From: Lichenihabitans psoromatis
Lineage (GTDB): Bacteria > Pseudomonadota > Alphaproteobacteria > Rhizobiales > Beijerinckiaceae
Length of the DNA stretch: 64,000 bases
Assembly (NCBI RefSeq): GCF_004323635.1
Contig: NZ_CP036515.1
Location: 1,440,501-1,504,500 of the forward strand
Reading direction: 5' to 3'
Positions 7,057 through 17,619 of the stretch are shown here, piece after piece (position 1 is the first letter of the stretch; the number at the start of each line of letters is the position of its first letter). The notes under the pieces are model-generated. The model was not told the origin of the DNA, searched no databases, and worked only from the letters and a program-made list of their open reading frames with translations. The position numbers and the translations under genes were made by a program.

Positions 7057-9891
7057 CTAGATTTCTTGATCTGGATTTTCCATGAGGTAATAGGCAATGA
7101 TGCGTCGCATCGCGGTAGGACCGACCAACGCTTCAGCGCTGTTGCGGGCGTTCAAACCGATTTCTTTCCGCAAGTCAGGATCGTCCATCAGCCGCTTGAC
7201 CTGCTGAACCGCCTCTTCAGTATCGTCGAAGAGAAATCCGTTGACCCCAGACTCGATCGCTTGTGCGTACCCTCCAAGCCGATGCGCCACAACGGGTACA
7301 CCGCAGGCCATTGCCTCGATCACGACGCGTCCCCAAGGCTCGACCCAGGTGCCTGTCCGGTAAAAGTAACAATCGAGGCTACGAATAAAGTCTGGAATGC
7401 CTGAGCTGATTGTCGGTCTAAGATCGAGGCCGGTGATCGGACCGAACGTTTCTTGCATGCAGACGCCGCCGAGGACGATCGACCGCCCGCGTCCCGCTGA
7501 AACGGCGCGATATATTGCTGCGTCTTCAGGATGGTGTTTTTCCACAACATCGCGACTGTGACGTCCCAGCGTGAAAGGTCGCGTTGTGACCGTTGTGTCT
7601 GGAAAAAAGAGGTCCAGATCTGTCGGAGATGGTTCAAACACCCTAGGCAGCCCAAGTTCGGTCCGCATCATGTCCGAACAATAGATCAACTCCGTTCTCA
7701 AGCTGGTCCATTCAAAGATCGTCTCAATACGATCCATTGCGGTGGGAGCCTCGAAGGTATTGTAGAGACCGAGGACCCGGTGCGGCGCGATGAGCCGCAT
7801 CCAGGGCCCGAGATCGAAATAGAGGCCGACGAGGACCACGATCCCGCCTGGCGATGGAAGCTGGCCAATCCAGGGATCGACGACCCGCACGGTCCCACTT
7901 TCGATGAAGGCCGTATGGCACATATCCGGAGCCCAAAGCTCGACAGTTGCATAGGCTCGGAGCCGTTCCGCCAAGTCGAGCGCATGCAACTCGCTCCCGC
8001 CTCGCGTCTGCTCGAATTTTGAGAAGATGTGAATTGTACGGCGTGGACCGGACTTTTCCGTCAGGAGGTCAGCGATTGCCGGATCCGATAGTGCCTCGAA
8101 CCTTCTGATCGGTCGGTGAGCGACCATAGCCTCAAACCGGGACCCCTGATAAAGTGACTGAATTAATGCGGTTCCGAGGGCTAAAGGCGTCGCTGGTTCT
8201 TGGGGCTCGTGACTATCTCGTTGCTCCTCGACTGCAAAGCGGGCGAGCCAGCGATGATCATGTCGTACTCGCGTTCCGAGGTGGAAACGCCCGATCAGTA
8301 ATCTGGCGTGATCCGAAAGGGCAGCCACCCGCATAACAGTGTAGAGCCGAAGCACGTCGCCGCGCGTGGCGACGACAAAGGGAACCTCGAAGGCGATGGT
8401 CGCGAATTCGGCTGTTGTGCTGAGATAGCCGGCGCTGATGAAGCCGCTTTCCAGCAACTGCCAGGAGTTTGGGAAACCGGGCAGTCTATCGATACAAAGA
8501 GCCAAGGTCGCTTTGAACCGGCCGGCTGCGGCACTAAGCCAGGCGTAGAACTCAACGAACGCCTTATCCTTCACGAAGCCAAACGATCGTTGCTCGCAGA
8601 GCGCCATCGCTCGACGACCTCTTCCGCTTTCGAAGAGGGAGCGACAATATTCCCGTAAAGCATAGGCGTCATCCGGATGGACATCCGACGCGCGCTGCCA
8701 CGCTGCGAGGGTCGCCACAGCATCGCGCTGCCGCACGGCCATATGGGCTATTGCATGCAGTGCACGCGCATCGAAGCGCGTAAGCACGGAGAGCCGATCG
8801 AAAATAAGCGCCGCTTGGGCAGGTCCGCGAACATCTGCAACGGCATAACCGTGATCAAGTTCAATCTCGATGTCGAACGGGATCCCTGATTTACCGACTT
8901 CGATACGCTTCAGAGCTTCTTGGCGTGCATGGGCAAGTGTTGCGACCTTGTACAAAGCCCGTAACGCATCCGAGGCATTCCAATCATCCGAAAAGGTCGC
9001 CAGAGCGCCATCGGCCCTGTTCAGATCGCCGTCAATTGCCAAGTATTCGGCATATCGCTTTCGGTGCCAAATCGAATGCGGCCAGCGCCGGAGGAGAAAG
9101 CGACAAAGAAGCCGCGCCTTTCGAAGGTTGCCGCCCTTGGTATAAAGTTCGGAAAGCCAGTGGACTAAAATGAGATCGTTGTGGATGCGATACGCCGTAC
9201 GCGCCACAAGTCGCGCCTCATCGATGGCGCCGATCGAAGCCAAAACGGACATTAGCCTCCGATGTAGCTCCAACTCCTCAGGACTGAGAGCCACGAGGGC
9301 TCTGAGATGAGCGATCGCGGCAACTAAATAGCCACTTCGCTCCGCGAGATCGGCGGCAAGAAGTACGAACGATCGATTGGTCGGCTCGATCTCTAAAAGC
9401 CGTGACGCGTAGGGAATGCCCAAAGAAGGATGCGTGCCGTCGAGACAGACAGAGCCCATTTCGTAAAGGAGTGCAGTGTCGTGTGGCGCGTCGCTTAACC
9501 CGGTATAAAGCAAGCGTAGCGTTTCTTGATGGTCGTTTTTCCGAGTGACCCTCGCCAGCGCAAGGATGCCGCTCGGCTGCTGCGCAACGGTCTTGGACAA
9601 AAGATGCGCGGCGCGAAGATTTGAGGCGGCTTCGACAAACCCACCCAGGAAACATTCGCACGTTGCTAAATTGATGTGGAAACGCGCCAGAGCCTCAGGG
9701 TCTGCAACGGCGCTAGCCCGATCGAAGCCGATCGTCACCTTCCAAGCTGTCCGCGCCTCGCTCCAACGCGAGCGTCGCTGCAGTGAAAACGCGATCGCCG
9801 CAAGACCAAAAAGATGGATGCGGCCGGCATTTCGAAGAAACTTAACGTTGAAGACAGATTGGTTGATCATCAATAAAATTGCAATCTGCAA
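7057..9891 (-). CDS. TPR-repeat protein with C-terminal GT4-type glycosyltransferase domain
   Basis: A 944-residue two-part protein. Residues ~30-560 are a helical tetratricopeptide-like array (repeated A-x3-Y/L-x3-L patterns, e.g. ARFHINLATCECFLGGFVEAA and ALREYCRSLFESGRGRRAM). Residues ~610-940 look like a GT4 glycosyltransferase: GGSELHALDLAERL near the start of the fold and the donor-binding segment EPWGRVVIEAMACGVPVV followed by GYAQAIESGVNGFLF. It probably transfers a sugar to a surface polymer or protein, with the TPR part as a partner-binding platform. The first ATG is used; an ATG seven codons later is an alternative. Lower GC than the flanks suggests horizontal origin. Confidence 0.82.
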   Translation of the reverse strand: MQIAILLMINQSVFNVKFLRNAGRIHLFGLAAIAFSLQRRSRWSEARTAWKVTIGFDRASAVADPEALARFHINLATCECFLGGFVEAASNLRAAHLLSKTVAQQPSGILALARVTRKNDHQETLRLLYTGLSDAPHDTALLYEMGSVCLDGTHPSLGIPYASRLLEIEPTNRSFVLLAADLAERSGYLVAAIAHLRALVALSPEELELHRRLMSVLASIGAIDEARLVARTAYRIHNDLILVHWLSELYTKGGNLRKARLLCRFLLRRWPHSIWHRKRYAEYLAIDGDLNRADGALATFSDDWNASDALRALYKVATLAHARQEALKRIEVGKSGIPFDIEIELDHGYAVADVRGPAQAALIFDRLSVLTRFDARALHAIAHMAVRQRDAVATLAAWQRASDVHPDDAYALREYCRSLFESGRGRRAMALCEQRSFGFVKDKAFVEFYAWLSAAAGRFKATLALCIDRLPGFPNSWQLLESGFISAGYLSTTAEFATIAFEVPFVVATRGDVLRLYTVMRVAALSDHARLLIGRFHLGTRVRHDHRWLARFAVEEQRDSHEPQEPATPLALGTALIQSLYQGSRFEAMVAHRPIRRFEALSDPAIADLLTEKSGPRRTIHIFSKFEQTRGGSELHALDLAERLRAYATVELWAPDMCHTAFIESGTVRVVDPWIGQLPSPGGIVVLVGLYFDLGPWMRLIAPHRVLGLYNTFEAPTAMDRIETIFEWTSLRTELIYCSDMMRTELGLPRVFEPSPTDLDLFFPDTTVTTRPFTLGRHSRDVVEKHHPEDAAIYRAVSAGRGRSIVLGGVCMQETFGPITGLDLRPTISSGIPDFIRSLDCYFYRTGTWVEPWGRVVIEAMACGVPVVAHRLGGYAQAIESGVNGFLFDDTEEAVQQVKRLMDDPDLRKEIGLNARNSAEALVGPTAMRRIIAYYLMENPDQEI

Positions 9892-11316
<1,425 letters not shown>

Positions 11317-11348
11317 GCGCGTTTCCCCGGCCTTCGTCGTCAAACTCA

Positions 11349-11381
11349 AGCCCGCTCGGCATCACGCCGAGCGGGCTTTTT
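11349..11381 (+). terminator. Rho-independent terminator after ilvC
   Basis: Stem AGCCCGCTCGGC (11349-11360), loop ATCAC, complementary arm GCCGAGCGGGCT (11366-11377), then a T-run to 11381. It lies 33 bases after the ilvC stop and just before the end of the converging dehydrogenase gene, so it may act on both strands. Confidence 0.9.
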
Positions 11382-11384
11382 GAT

Positions 11385-12341
11385 TCAATCCTCGAAGGGC
11401 TCGGTCACGACCCGTTTGCCGATCATGAACGCATCGGCCGCCAGCTGGAACGGCGCGACATCGACGGCGCTGCTGCCGCTGTCGAGCAGCGTCGCGAACC
11501 GCTTGTAGATCCCGTCATATTCTCCGTGTTGCGGCGTCGGCGCGTCGAGCAACGGCGTACCGTCGATCGCAAGCTTCGAGCCGCCGCCCGTGAGGCTGAA
11601 GCGCTGGCCGGCCTCTGTCTCGATGTCGATGGTCCAGCTCTGCTCGCCGGTCTGCCGCCAGTCGAACGCGGCCGTGAGCGCGCCTGGCTGGGCCTCGCTC
11701 GCAACCGGGCTGCTGAAGACGAGGTCGGCCGCGATCGGCATGTCCCGGTTCGACGGATAGACGAGGCTCGCGTCGTGCACGAAGATCGGGCCAGGCATGA
11801 TGCGGGTCAGGATCGAGAGCGCGTTGATGCCGGGGTCGAACACGCCGAAGCCGCCGACCTCCCAAATCCAATCCTGGCCCGGATGCCAGCGCCGGACATC
11901 CTCCTTCCAGGTGATCGTCAGCCGCTTGATGCGTTCGCCAATGAGCCGCGACCGAACCTCCTCGACCGCCGCATTATATTGCGAATGCCAGGTCGTGAAG
12001 ATCACGCGATCCAGCGTCGCCGCGTAGCCGGCGAGATCGGTCAGTTCGGTGACGGTCGGGGCAGGGGGCTTTTCGAGCAGGACGTGTTTGCCGGCGTCGA
12101 GCGCCTCGCGCGCGATGGTATAGCGGGCACTGGGCGGCGTGCAGATCGCTACCGCGTCAAGATCCGGCATGGCGGCATAGAGCTCCGCCGGGGTCTTGAA
12201 TGTCGGCACATCGGGATGCGCGAGGCCCCGTTGGCTGACCAGCGCCGCGAGACGGAAGTTTGGGTTATTGGCAATGACCGGCAAGTGCTGGTCTTGCGAG
12301 ATCTTACCGACCCCGATGATCGCGATACTATAGACCGCCAA
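11385..12341 (-). CDS. Gfo/Idh/MocA family sugar 1-dehydrogenase (D-galactose/L-arabinose type)
   Basis: A 318-residue NAD(P)-dependent dehydrogenase. The Rossmann motif IAIIGVGKISQDQHLP is at the N-terminus, EKPP follows CTPPSARY.. (~residue 98), and the segment KEDVRRWHPGQDWIWE..GFGVFDPGINALSI is a hallmark of the D-galactose and L-arabinose 1-dehydrogenases that oxidise aldoses to lactones. The start chosen is TTG at 12341, which has an AGGAGG site eight or so bases upstream; an ATG 28 codons earlier yields an unrelated basic extension. It stands alone and converges on ilvC. The preferred sugar is not determined by sequence. Confidence 0.82.
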   Translation of the reverse strand: MAVYSIAIIGVGKISQDQHLPVIANNPNFRLAALVSQRGLAHPDVPTFKTPAELYAAMPDLDAVAICTPPSARYTIAREALDAGKHVLLEKPPAPTVTELTDLAGYAATLDRVIFTTWHSQYNAAVEEVRSRLIGERIKRLTITWKEDVRRWHPGQDWIWEVGGFGVFDPGINALSILTRIMPGPIFVHDASLVYPSNRDMPIAADLVFSSPVASEAQPGALTAAFDWRQTGEQSWTIDIETEAGQRFSLTGGGSKLAIDGTPLLDAPTPQHGEYDGIYKRFATLLDSGSSAVDVAPFQLAADAFMIGKRVVTEPFED

Positions 12342-12520
12342 AGGCGTTCTCCTCCTGATCGGCGAGCATGTCCGATGGCTCGCATGTCTCTGCGCGACAA
12401 ACCACAGGCGCGGGGCTGTGTTCAACTCCCGTATTCGGGCATCGACGTAAATCCAAGCGCTGCGGGATGAAACGCGATCCCCTATGCTACCCGTTCAACC
12501 AGAACCTCGAGCGTCATCCC

Positions 12521-13369
12521 ATGAACATCCTGTCGATCCAATCGCATGTCGCCTATGGGCATGTCGGCAACGCGGCGGCGGTGTTTCCCATGCAACGCCT
12601 CGGCCATGAGGTTTGGCCGATCCACACCGTGCAGTTTTCCAACCATACGGGCTATGGGGCGTGGCGCGGGGAGGTGCTGCCCGCGAGCCTGATCGTTGAT
12701 TGCGTCCAGGGCATCGCTGATCGCGGCGTGTTGAGCCGCTGCGACGGCGTGTTATCGGGCTATATGGGGTCGGCCGAGACCGGTCTTGCGATCCTCGATG
12801 CGGTCGACAAGGTGAAGGCCGCCAACCCATCGGCGCGCTATTGCTGCGATCCGGTGATCGGTGATGTCGGTCGGGGCGTTTTCGTCCGGCCGGGCATCGC
12901 CGAATTCATGCGCGACCGCGCCGTGCCGATGGCCGATCTCATCACGCCCAACCAATTCGAACTCGATATTCTGTCGGGAGGCTCGTCGGCCACCTTGGAG
13001 GAGGTGCGGCCCGCGCTCCGCGCTGTCCATGCCCGCGGCCCCGGCACGATCCTGGTCACCTCCTATCTCGGCCACGATACGCCTGCCGACAGCCTCGATC
13101 TGCTCGCCTCGGACGGCGGGGATCTGTGGCGGGTGCGAACCCCGAAGCTCGGCCTGTCGATCAACGGGGCCGGGGATGCGATCGCGGCTCTGTTCTTCGT
13201 GCATCACCTGGAAAGCGGATCCTTGCCCGAGGCGTTATCGCGGGCGGCGTCGTCGGTCTATGGCCTGTTGCGGATGACTCAAGATGCCGGCGCTGGCGAG
13301 ATTCTGCTGATTGCCGCGCAGAACGAGATCGTCGAGCCGACGGCGCGCTTTCGGCCGGAGAAAATCTGA
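12521..13369 (+). CDS. pdxY: Pyridoxal kinase
   Basis: A 282-residue ribokinase-superfamily kinase of the PdxY/PdxK group, which phosphorylates pyridoxal in the vitamin B6 salvage pathway. Seen: N-terminal ILSIQSHVAYGHVGNAAAVFPMQRLG, then PIHTVQFSNHTGY, CDPVIGDVGRG (~residue 110), LITPNQFELDIL, and the anion-hole/catalytic region LSINGAGDAIAALFF (~residue 210-224, catalytic Asp in GAGD). The ATG at 12521 was chosen because it gives the usual N-terminus; the frame is open further upstream. No partner genes are adjacent. Confidence 0.93.
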   Translation: MNILSIQSHVAYGHVGNAAAVFPMQRLGHEVWPIHTVQFSNHTGYGAWRGEVLPASLIVDCVQGIADRGVLSRCDGVLSGYMGSAETGLAILDAVDKVKAANPSARYCCDPVIGDVGRGVFVRPGIAEFMRDRAVPMADLITPNQFELDILSGGSSATLEEVRPALRAVHARGPGTILVTSYLGHDTPADSLDLLASDGGDLWRVRTPKLGLSINGAGDAIAALFFVHHLESGSLPEALSRAASSVYGLLRMTQDAGAGEILLIAAQNEIVEPTARFRPEKI

Positions 13370-13475
13370 CGGTCCGCGACCATCTCAGCTTCCGCTTAAG
13401 CTCGCCGCGATGGAACGCAACGGGCCGCAAAAGGGTTCTGAGTAACACGGCTGACGTGCCGTGAAGGGGATAGAC

Positions 13476-14015
13476 ATGGCCAAAGACACCACGAAACATA
13501 ATGCGGACACCGATGCTTCGGCGCTGAAGACTCCCAGCGACCTTGGCGATAACGGCACCGCGCAGATCGCCGCCGAGATCAACAAGCTAGTGGCCGACGC
13601 TTTCGCGCTTTATCTCAAGACCAAGAATTTTCACTGGCACATGAGCGGCCCGCATTTCCGCGACTATCACCTGTTGCTGGACGACCATGCCGATCAGATC
13701 TTCGCCACGACCGATCCGCTGGCCGAGCGGGTTCGCAAGCTCGGTCGTCGAACGATCCATTCGATCGGTGAAATTAACGCGATGTCGCGCGTGAAGAACA
13801 ACGATGCCGAGTTTGTCTCAGCCGCCGACATGCTCCGCGAGCTCCTGCAGGACAATCGCGACATGGTAACCAACATGCGGAAGGCGCATGAAGTGTGCGA
13901 CGAACACAAGGACGTCGCGACCGCGAGCTTGCTCGAAAACTATATCGACGAGACCGAACGCAGGGCCTGGTTCCTGTTTGAGGCGACCCGCGACGCCGAC
14001 GCGACTGGCCACTAA
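13476..14015 (+). CDS. dps: Dps-type DNA protection / ferritin-like protein
   Basis: A 179-residue ferritin-like protein of the Dps family, which forms a dodecamer that oxidises and stores iron and shields DNA in stress and stationary phase. The ferroxidase signature is clear: KNFHWHMSGPHFRDYHLLLDDHADQIF (conserved His and Asp residues, ~residues 48-75), followed by AERVRKLG. The N-terminal ~20 residues are polar and basic/acidic, as in Dps proteins that bind DNA through their tails. Start is ATG 13476 with an AAGGGGA site; a GTG at 13461 overlaps that site. A good terminator follows. Confidence 0.94.
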   Translation: MAKDTTKHNADTDASALKTPSDLGDNGTAQIAAEINKLVADAFALYLKTKNFHWHMSGPHFRDYHLLLDDHADQIFATTDPLAERVRKLGRRTIHSIGEINAMSRVKNNDAEFVSAADMLRELLQDNRDMVTNMRKAHEVCDEHKDVATASLLENYIDETERRAWFLFEATRDADATGH

Positions 14016-14038
14016 GCTACCGCTACGACACTCGAAAC

Positions 14039-14064
14039 GCCGCCGGTTCGCCGGCGGCTTTTTT
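14039..14064 (+). terminator. Rho-independent terminator after dps
   Basis: Stem GCCGCCGG (14039-14046), loop TTCG, arm CCGGCGGC (14051-14058), then six T. It is 23 bases beyond the dps stop and ahead of the end of the converging thiolase gene. Confidence 0.9.
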
Positions 14065-14097
14065 GTCTCGAGGTTGTTACGCGGATCAGCGTATGCG

Positions 14098-15276
14098 TCA
14101 GCGTCCGACCGTCATGGCGACGCCCATGCCGCCCCCGATACACAGGGTCGCGAGGCCCTTGCGAGCATCGCGTCGGGCCATCTCGTAAAGGAGTGTGGTG
14201 AGGACGCGCGCACCGGACGCCCCGATCGGGTGACCGATCGCGATCGCGCCTCCGTTGACGTTTACGATCGCCGGATCCCAACCCATGTCTTTATTGACCG
14301 CCAGCGCTTGCGCCGCAAACGCCTCGTTGGCCTCGACGAGATCGAGATCGGCGACCTTCCATCCCGCCTTCTCCAGCGCCTTGCGCGAGGCAGGGATTGG
14401 GCCGGACCCCATCACGGCGGGGTCGACCCCAGCGGTCGCCCAGGAGGTGATGCGTGCGAGTGGCGTCAGGCCGCGCTTCTTGGCCTCTGCGGCCGTCATC
14501 AGCACCAGAGCGGCGGCGCCGTCGTTGATGCCGGACGCGGAACCCGCCGTCACGGTCCCCTCCTTTGAGAAGGCGGGCTTCAGCTTCGTCAAGGCCTCGA
14601 GGGTCGTGCCGGGCCGGATATGTTCGTCCTGATCGATCACGACGTCCCCCTTGCGACCCTTGATCGTGAACGGCACGATCTCGTCTTTGAACCGCCCTGA
14701 GGCTTGAGCCTTCTCGGCTTTGTTCTGGGACGCCACGGCGAACTTGTCCTGATCCTCGCGGGTCAACTGCCATTGCGTCGCGACGTTTTCGGCTGTGACG
14801 CCCATGTGATAGCCATGGAACGCATCCATCAGGCCATCCTTCAGCATGGTATCGACGAGCTTCAACTCACCCATCTTCACGCCCGAACGGAGATAGGCCG
14901 CATGCTGCGCTTGCGTCATGCACTCCTGGCCACCTGCGACGATGATCGAGGCGTCGCCGCTGCTGATCTGCTGCAGCCCGAGCGCGACGGCCCGTAAGCC
15001 GCTACCGCAAAGTTGATTAAGGCCCCAGGCCGTCCGTTCCTGCGGCACGCCTGCCAACATGGCGGCCTGTCGCGCGGGATTCTGGCCCTGACCCGCCGTC
15101 AGGACCTGGCCCAAGATGACTTCATCGACCTCGTCGGCCGACAGTCCCGCGCGCGCCAGCGCCGCCGTGATGGCGGTCGCACCGAGTTCATGGGCTGCAG
15201 TATTGGCGAAGACGCCGTTGAAGGTTCCGACGGCTGTGCGGGCTGCACTGACGATCACGATATCGGCGGTCGACAT
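14098..15276 (-). CDS. phaA: Acetyl-CoA acetyltransferase (beta-ketothiolase)
   Basis: A 392-residue thiolase that condenses two acetyl-CoA to acetoacetyl-CoA, the first step of polyhydroxybutyrate synthesis. The acyl-accepting Cys is C90 in [11 protein letters not shown]; the general base pair is H349 ([10 protein letters not shown]) and C379 (LCIGGGMG). Length is standard. The ATG at 15276 was chosen over an upstream in-frame ATG because it has a GAGGAG site and the family N-terminus [16 protein letters not shown]. It is divergent from phaR; no phaB reductase gene lies next to it, unlike many phaAB operons. Confidence 0.94.
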   Translation of the reverse strand: MSTADIVIVSAARTAVGTFNGVFANTAAHELGATAITAALARAGLSADEVDEVILGQVLTAGQGQNPARQAAMLAGVPQERTAWGLNQLCGSGLRAVALGLQQISSGDASIIVAGGQECMTQAQHAAYLRSGVKMGELKLVDTMLKDGLMDAFHGYHMGVTAENVATQWQLTREDQDKFAVASQNKAEKAQASGRFKDEIVPFTIKGRKGDVVIDQDEHIRPGTTLEALTKLKPAFSKEGTVTAGSASGINDGAAALVLMTAAEAKKRGLTPLARITSWATAGVDPAVMGSGPIPASRKALEKAGWKVADLDLVEANEAFAAQALAVNKDMGWDPAIVNVNGGAIAIGHPIGASGARVLTTLLYEMARRDARKGLATLCIGGGMGVAMTVGR

Positions 15277-15622
15277 GGACGCTCCTCGAGTGGGGTTCTC
15301 CGCCAATGTCTGAGGCGGTTGACGGTGATGGCGCGCAATGTTCGATGATGCGCTCGGGCAAGGCAAGCCCAAGAAGACGCCGCCGTTTCCCATATATGGT
15401 GATGACCGGCGGTGTTCGGAAGACTGGCGATTTCGCCATCATGGCTATTTCGCAACAGCAACAAACCGCCTATCCTCGACCGGGAGAGCGTCACGCGATC
15501 AGGCGAAGAACAAGCTTCGAACTTAAAATCTCAGGGTGGAACCGCTTAACGCGAGTGTCGAACGGCTCGAGACCCGTCCGTCATCTCGAAGGAGGCTGTT
15601 CCCCGGCTATGGCGGACCCAGC
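15277..15622. promoter_or_regulatory. Divergent phaA-phaR intergenic region
   Basis: 346 bases with no supported gene. It must contain the promoters for phaA (minus) and phaR (plus). A short dyad, TGGCGA-TT-TCGCCA (15425-15438), lies centrally and could be an operator. An AAGGAGG sequence at 15589-15595 precedes a five-codon frame ATG-GCG-GAC-CCA-GCA-TGA (15609-15626) whose stop overlaps the phaR start. Confidence 0.5.
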
Positions 15623-16246
15623 ATGACCGCGACTGATAAACCGATCACGATCAAGAAATACGCCAACCGACGATTATACAATACGGGAACCAGCACCTAC
15701 GTGACGCTCGAAGACTTGGCCGGTATGGTCAAGCGTGGCGAGGATTTTGCGGTCTTTGATGCCAAGACCGGAGAGGAAATCACCCGCAGCGTTCTGGCGC
15801 AGATCATTTTTGAGCAGGAGGGCAAGAACGGCCAAAGTCTCTTGCCGACCGCTTTTCTCCGCCAATTGATCCGTTTTTACGGCGACAGCATGCAGATGCT
15901 GGTCCCGAGCTATCTCGAATTTACCATCGATAAGCTGACCACCGACCAGCACAAGATGCGCGAGCAGGTCGAGACCGCCATCGGTGGCAGCATGTTGCCG
16001 GGTACGGCGTTTCGCAGTCAGATGTTCGATCAGCTCGAGGAGCAGACCCGCAAGAACATGCTGATGTTCTCGCAGGCTTTGACGATGTTCAGCCCGTTCA
16101 CGCCCAAGATCCCGGTTGGCGCGGTCGCTGAACCGAGCCCGACATCGTCGGCCCCGACCGCCGACGATCTCGAAGCGCTGCGGACGGAATTGAGCGACAT
16201 GCAGAAACGCCTGGACCGCTTGGCGCCGAAGCCTGCGAGCGAGTGA
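15623..16246 (+). CDS. phaR: Polyhydroxybutyrate synthesis repressor PhaR
   Basis: A 207-residue regulator. The N-terminal DNA/polymer-binding domain is highly typical: IKKYANRRLYNTGTSTYVTL then EDLAGMVKRGEDFAVFDAKTGEEITRSVLAQIIFEQE (residues ~8-65), followed by the PHB-accumulation-associated segment with FLRQLIRFYGDSMQMLVPSYLE and a C-terminal coiled region ending LEALRTELSDMQKRLDRL. PhaR binds PHB granules and represses phasin and its own gene. It is divergent from the thiolase gene, its likely pathway partner. The ATG overlaps the stop of a tiny upstream frame. A modest hairpin follows the gene. Confidence 0.93.
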   Translation: MTATDKPITIKKYANRRLYNTGTSTYVTLEDLAGMVKRGEDFAVFDAKTGEEITRSVLAQIIFEQEGKNGQSLLPTAFLRQLIRFYGDSMQMLVPSYLEFTIDKLTTDQHKMREQVETAIGGSMLPGTAFRSQMFDQLEEQTRKNMLMFSQALTMFSPFTPKIPVGAVAEPSPTSSAPTADDLEALRTELSDMQKRLDRLAPKPASE

Positions 16247-16250
16247 CGAT

Positions 16251-16276
16251 GCGACCAGCTTCGGCTGGGTCGCTTT
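16251..16276 (+). terminator. Hairpin after phaR, possible terminator
   Basis: GCGACCAGC (16251-16259), TTCG loop, GCTGGGTCGC (16264-16273) with one bulged G, then TTT. The T-run is short, so termination strength is uncertain. Confidence 0.5.
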
Positions 16277-16351
16277 GGATTCGAGGGTCGTTGGAGAGCG
16301 GGCGGCTTGATGCTTGCAGGTGATCGCGCCAACTCACCCCCCGCAAGCAGA

Positions 16352-16380
16352 AAGGGCGCCGACTTTCGCCGCGCGCCCTT
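16352..16380 (-). terminator. Hairpin downstream of infC, possible terminator
   Basis: On the minus strand AAGGGCGC and GCGCCCTT (plus-strand 16373-16380 and 16352-16359) can pair, followed by TTCTGC. It lies about 30 bases after the infC stop. The T-run is weak. Confidence 0.5.
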
Positions 16381-16408
16381 CATTCAACCTATAAACCGGA
16401 GACGCGTC

Positions 16409-16948
16409 TTAGCGGGGCGCCAGGATCATGACCATCTGACGGCCTTCCATCGATGGCTCGGTCTCGACTTTGGCGATCGCGAGCGTCTCTGTTTTCACCC
16501 GATCAAGGAGGCGATACCCAATATCCTGGTGGGCCATTTCACGCCCGCGGAACCGAAGCGTAACCTTGACCTTGTCGCCTTCCTCGAAGAAGCGGTGCAC
16601 CGCTTTCATCTTGGTATCGTAATCGTGTTCGTCGATGCCGGGCCGAAGCTTGATTTCCTTCACTTCGACGACCTTTTGACGCTTGCGCGCCTCGGCGGCC
16701 TTTTTCTGTTCGAGGAAGCGGAATTTTCCGTAATCCAAGATCTTGCAGACTGGAGGATTGGCATTTGGAACGATCTCGACAAGATCGAGTCCAGCCTCTG
16801 TCGCGATCTGCAGCGCCTCCTGCGTGTCGGTATTGCCACGATTGCGCCCCTCGGCGTCAATCAGCTGGACCTCCTTGACACGGATATCGAGGTTTATACG
16901 TGGCCCGTCTTTCTGCGGGACCGGTGCTGCTTTCATTGGACGACGAAT
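16409..16948 (-). CDS. infC: Translation initiation factor IF-3, ATT start codon
   Basis: A 179-residue IF-3. It prevents subunit joining and checks the initiator tRNA on the 30S subunit. N-domain: [21 protein letters not shown]; linker [22 protein letters not shown]-domain: [33 protein letters not shown]. The start is taken as ATT at 16948, giving [16 protein letters not shown]; an AGAGGAG site sits six bases upstream of the ATT, while the first ATG (16936) has no site at proper distance. ATT starts in infC are known to give autoregulation by IF-3. It is not followed by rpmI-rplT here. Confidence 0.92.
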   Translation of the reverse strand: MRRPMKAAPVPQKDGPRINLDIRVKEVQLIDAEGRNRGNTDTQEALQIATEAGLDLVEIVPNANPPVCKILDYGKFRFLEQKKAAEARKRQKVVEVKEIKLRPGIDEHDYDTKMKAVHRFFEEGDKVKVTLRFRGREMAHQDIGYRLLDRVKTETLAIAKVETEPSMEGRQMVMILAPR

Positions 16949-17223
16949 GGTTTTCTCCTCTGCGACGATAGTCTGAGTGGTCGGCCGATGCGCTGCGACC
17001 CGTCATGACCTGATGGCTGGCGATAACATGATGCGGCATCCGCCCATGTCAACAATAAAGCCCAGGGCGACGCGAAAAACCACGGTCTTGTCACGTTGGA
17101 ACACGCTATCACGCGGCAAGAAATGGCGCAATTGCATGCCGATGGACTTGAGTTTAGGCATCGGACATTGAAGATAGCGCGTAGCGCTCGTCCTGGTGGT
17201 GGCGAAGCAGGAAGGGAGCAGTG

Positions 17224-17619
17224 GTGTCGGAACCCGAACGCGCAGCCAATCGTGATTTGCGAGGGCTGAAGGTTTTCATCGTCGAGGATGAATCGCTCAT
17301 TGCGATGCTGCTCGAGGACCTCCTTGGCGAGATCGAGTGCGACATCGTCGGCTCTGCTTTGACGTTCCGTCAGGCGATGGAACAGGCCCCAACGATTGCG
17401 GCCGATGTCGCGATTCTCGACATCAATCTCGGCGGCGACGCCATCTTCCCGGTCGCGGAGATCCTTGCGGCGCGCGGCATGTCAATCATCTTTGCGAGCG
17501 GTTATGGCGCAACGACGTTGCCGGAGGCGTGGCGCAACCGCCCGACGCTGCCGAAGCCGTTTTCGGCCGATCAAGTCGCTGATGTTCTGCAAAAAGCGAT
17601 CGGAGCCTCGGCAGGATGA
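17224..17619 (+). CDS. Single-domain response regulator
   Basis: A 131-residue stand-alone receiver domain. Seen: acidic pocket IVEDESLIAMLLEDLL (residues ~18-33), phospho-acceptor Asp in VAILDINLGGD (~residue 63), the Thr/Ser position in IIFASGYG and the Lys in TLPKPF (~residue 112). There is no output domain, so it probably relays phosphate or controls a partner by binding. A second GTG (17224) is preferred over the first (17221) because AAGGGAG then lies at better spacing. The stop overlaps the PhzF ATG (ATGA), making a three-gene operon with PhzF and a Nudix-like gene. No histidine kinase is nearby. Confidence 0.88.
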   Translation: MSEPERAANRDLRGLKVFIVEDESLIAMLLEDLLGEIECDIVGSALTFRQAMEQAPTIAADVAILDINLGGDAIFPVAEILAARGMSIIFASGYGATTLPEAWRNRPTLPKPFSADQVADVLQKAIGASAG

